DNA of 64,000 nucleotides. Source: Salipiger aestuarii (GTDB lineage: Bacteria > Pseudomonadota > Alphaproteobacteria > Rhodobacterales > Rhodobacteraceae). The translations under genes and the position numbers were made by a program. The notes beneath the pieces were generated by a model. The model ran no database searches, was not told where the DNA came from, and saw only the letters and a program-made list of their open reading frames with translations. Location: assembly GCF_003259905.1 (NCBI RefSeq), contig NZ_QLMG01000019.1, forward strand, positions 1 through 64,000, read 5' to 3'. Below, piece after piece: positions 62,693-64,000 of the stretch (its first letter is position 1; each line of letters starts with the position of its first letter).

Positions 62693-63946
62693 TCAGCGCA
62701 GCGCGCGCCCCTTGATGATGGCGCTGTCGCCAAACCGGGCGCGGATCGCATCGGTTGCACGCTCGGCGTCGGCGCGGCGGGATGCGCCCGGATCAAGCAG
62801 ATCGCCGACCCGGTCCGCCTGACCAGCGGGCACCAGTTCCGAAATTCCGGTGCCGATCAGGCGATACGGCCCCTGCGCGCCGACCTGATCCAGCAACCCG
62901 CGCGCGGTGCGATAGATCCGGTCGGCGACCTGCGTCGCGTCGCCAAGCGCGTGACGCCGGGTGATCAGTTTGAAATCCGCGCGTTTGACCCTGAGGGTGA
63001 CCACACGCCCCGCCAGCCCCTTGGCCTTGGCGCGATCCGAGACCTTTTCCGCCAGTCGCCACAGATGCCCGTCCAGAATATCGGCATCCGCGGTGTCTTC
63101 GTGAAAGGTGGTTTCGTTCGAGATGGATTTCACCGGCGAATCCCGCGTCACCTTGCGCATGTCCTCGCCGCGCGCAAGATGCCAGAGCCGGTCGCCCATC
63201 CCGCCGAACCGCGCGGACAGATCGCGGCGATCCCAGCGCAACAGGTCCGCGAACGTACGGATGCCGGCGCGCTCCAGCGCGTCCTGGGTGGTTTGCCCGA
63301 CGCCCCAGATCATCCGCACCGGGCGGGGGCGCAGGAAATCCTGGGTCTCGGCGCGCCCGATCACCGAAAACCCGTGCGGCTTGTCGAGATCCGATGCGAT
63401 CTTGGCCAGAAACTTGTTATGGGACAGCCCGATGGACCCGGTGATCCCCAGTTCGTCGCGCATCCGTTTGACCAGCCGCGCCAGCACGACCGCCGGCGGG
63501 GCGCCGTGCAGGCGCGCGGTGCCGGTCAGATCCAGAAAGGCTTCGTCAAGCGACAGCGGCTCGATCGCGGGGGTCAGATCCTCCATGAGGGCCCGAATCT
63601 GGCGCGATACATCGACATAGGTCTGCATGCGCGGTTTGACGATCACCGCGTCAGGGCACAGGGCCAGCGCCTTGAACATCGGCATGGCCGACCGGACACC
63701 CCGGATGCGCGCCACATAGCAGGCAGTGGACACCACACCGCGCCGGCCGCCGCCAATAATCACCGGCTTGTCGGCAAGATCGGGATTGTCGCGCTTTTCG
63801 ACGCTGGCATAAAAGGCATCGCAATCCATATGAGCGATGGACAGGTCCCACAATTCGTCGTGGTGCGCGATTCGGGGCCGCCCGCAGGCGGGGCAGCGGG
63901 TACCATGATCGAAGACGGCAAGGCAGTCACGGCAGAGCGCGGGCAT
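62693..63946 (-). CDS. dinB: Y-family DNA polymerase IV with N-terminal zinc ribbon
   Basis: DinB is a low-fidelity translesion polymerase. The 417-residue protein has catalytic AHMDCDAFYASVE (Asp41, Asp43), LSLDEAFLDLTG with the Asp/Glu pair, and helix-hairpin-helix and little-finger regions. It is ~60 residues longer than E. coli DinB, mostly from an N-terminal extension with Cys5, Cys8, Cys18 and Cys21 (CRDC ... CPAC), a zinc-ribbon pattern. This extended form is seen in alphaproteobacterial DinB paralogs. The last 40 residues (from LLDPGASRRADAERA) have no beta-clamp motif that can be called with confidence. Confidence 0.94.
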   Translation of the reverse strand: MPALCRDCLAVFDHGTRCPACGRPRIAHHDELWDLSIAHMDCDAFYASVEKRDNPDLADKPVIIGGGRRGVVSTACYVARIRGVRSAMPMFKALALCPDAVIVKPRMQTYVDVSRQIRALMEDLTPAIEPLSLDEAFLDLTGTARLHGAPPAVVLARLVKRMRDELGITGSIGLSHNKFLAKIASDLDKPHGFSVIGRAETQDFLRPRPVRMIWGVGQTTQDALERAGIRTFADLLRWDRRDLSARFGGMGDRLWHLARGEDMRKVTRDSPVKSISNETTFHEDTADADILDGHLWRLAEKVSDRAKAKGLAGRVVTLRVKRADFKLITRRHALGDATQVADRIYRTARGLLDQVGAQGPYRLIGTGISELVPAGQADRVGDLLDPGASRRADAERATDAIRARFGDSAIIKGRALR

Positions 63947-64000
63947 GTCTGGAAAATCCGGGCAGAAGGCTTACCTTCCGAATATACAGGATACACGAGG

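Overview
The window looks like a stretch of chromosome from a high-G+C alphaproteobacterium of the Rhodobacterales (Roseobacter/Paracoccus-type). The evidence is the strong preference for G or C at third codon positions, Rhodobacterales-typical families (DUF6478, GT14-DUF5928, DUF1285, PuuD, ZapE), aerobic-type cobalamin genes and MutL carrying its own endonuclease motif. Most of it is ordinary, tightly packed chromosome with many ATGA-type overlaps.

Layout. 1-800: edge of a mobile region (IS3 transposase tail, integrase remnant) abutting tRNA-Leu(TAG). 0.9-13.5 kb: housekeeping and transport genes (EamA exporter, DUF6478, lipoprotein, CPBP protease, accD-folC, a LysM gene with a probable frameshift, zapE, MFS, HAD, YaiI, AEC, a CHCC zinc-finger protein, an orphan ABC-2 ATPase). 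13.5-17 kb: HIT protein, then a divergent pair of a GT14-type glycosyltransferase and a carbohydrate sulfotransferase, then DUF1285. 17.1-23.8 kb: a four-gene MoxR-DUF58-BatA/DUF4159-membrane protein operon. 23.8-29.3 kb: NlpC/P60 peptidase coupled to an M17 aminopeptidase, carbonic anhydrase, an unexplained spacer, asd. 29.7-36.4 kb: WbpM/CapD-type dehydratase, LOG protein, and cobalamin nucleotide-loop genes (cobU-cobT-cobS facing a cobC-like gene and cbiB). 36.5-39.1 kb: DUF1800-DUF1501 pair.

39.1-47.4 kb: a sugar-alcohol (glycerol-type, glpSTPQUV order) ABC transporter operon, preceded by a GntR/UTRA regulator, a perfect 14-bp palindrome and two reduced or decayed genes, one of them an FGGY kinase. 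47.4-48.9 kb: gene-poor DNA holding two adjacent hairpins whose loops both carry CCTCCTCCC on the + strand. This is the hallmark of the alphaproteobacterial CcsR/cuckoo anti-Shine-Dalgarno small RNAs. 48.9-56.8 kb: a polyamine (putrescine-type) uptake and degradation locus: FAD oxidoreductase, two permeases, an ATPase with an unusual insertion, binding protein, GntR/FCD regulator and class III aminotransferase, with matching TTTGATCA palindromes in front of the binding-protein and aminotransferase genes. 56.9-64 kb: rhodanese, urate hydroxylase PuuD, mutL-rmuC, DUF3775, a CZB-domain remnant, and a DinB polymerase with an N-terminal zinc ribbon.

The observations most worth following are the anti-SD hairpin RNA, the asymmetric ATPase pair of the glycerol-type transporter (both degeneracies fall in one ATP site), the GT14/sulfotransferase pair, and the two palindrome-regulator systems. 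All identifications come from reading the sequence; no database search was run.
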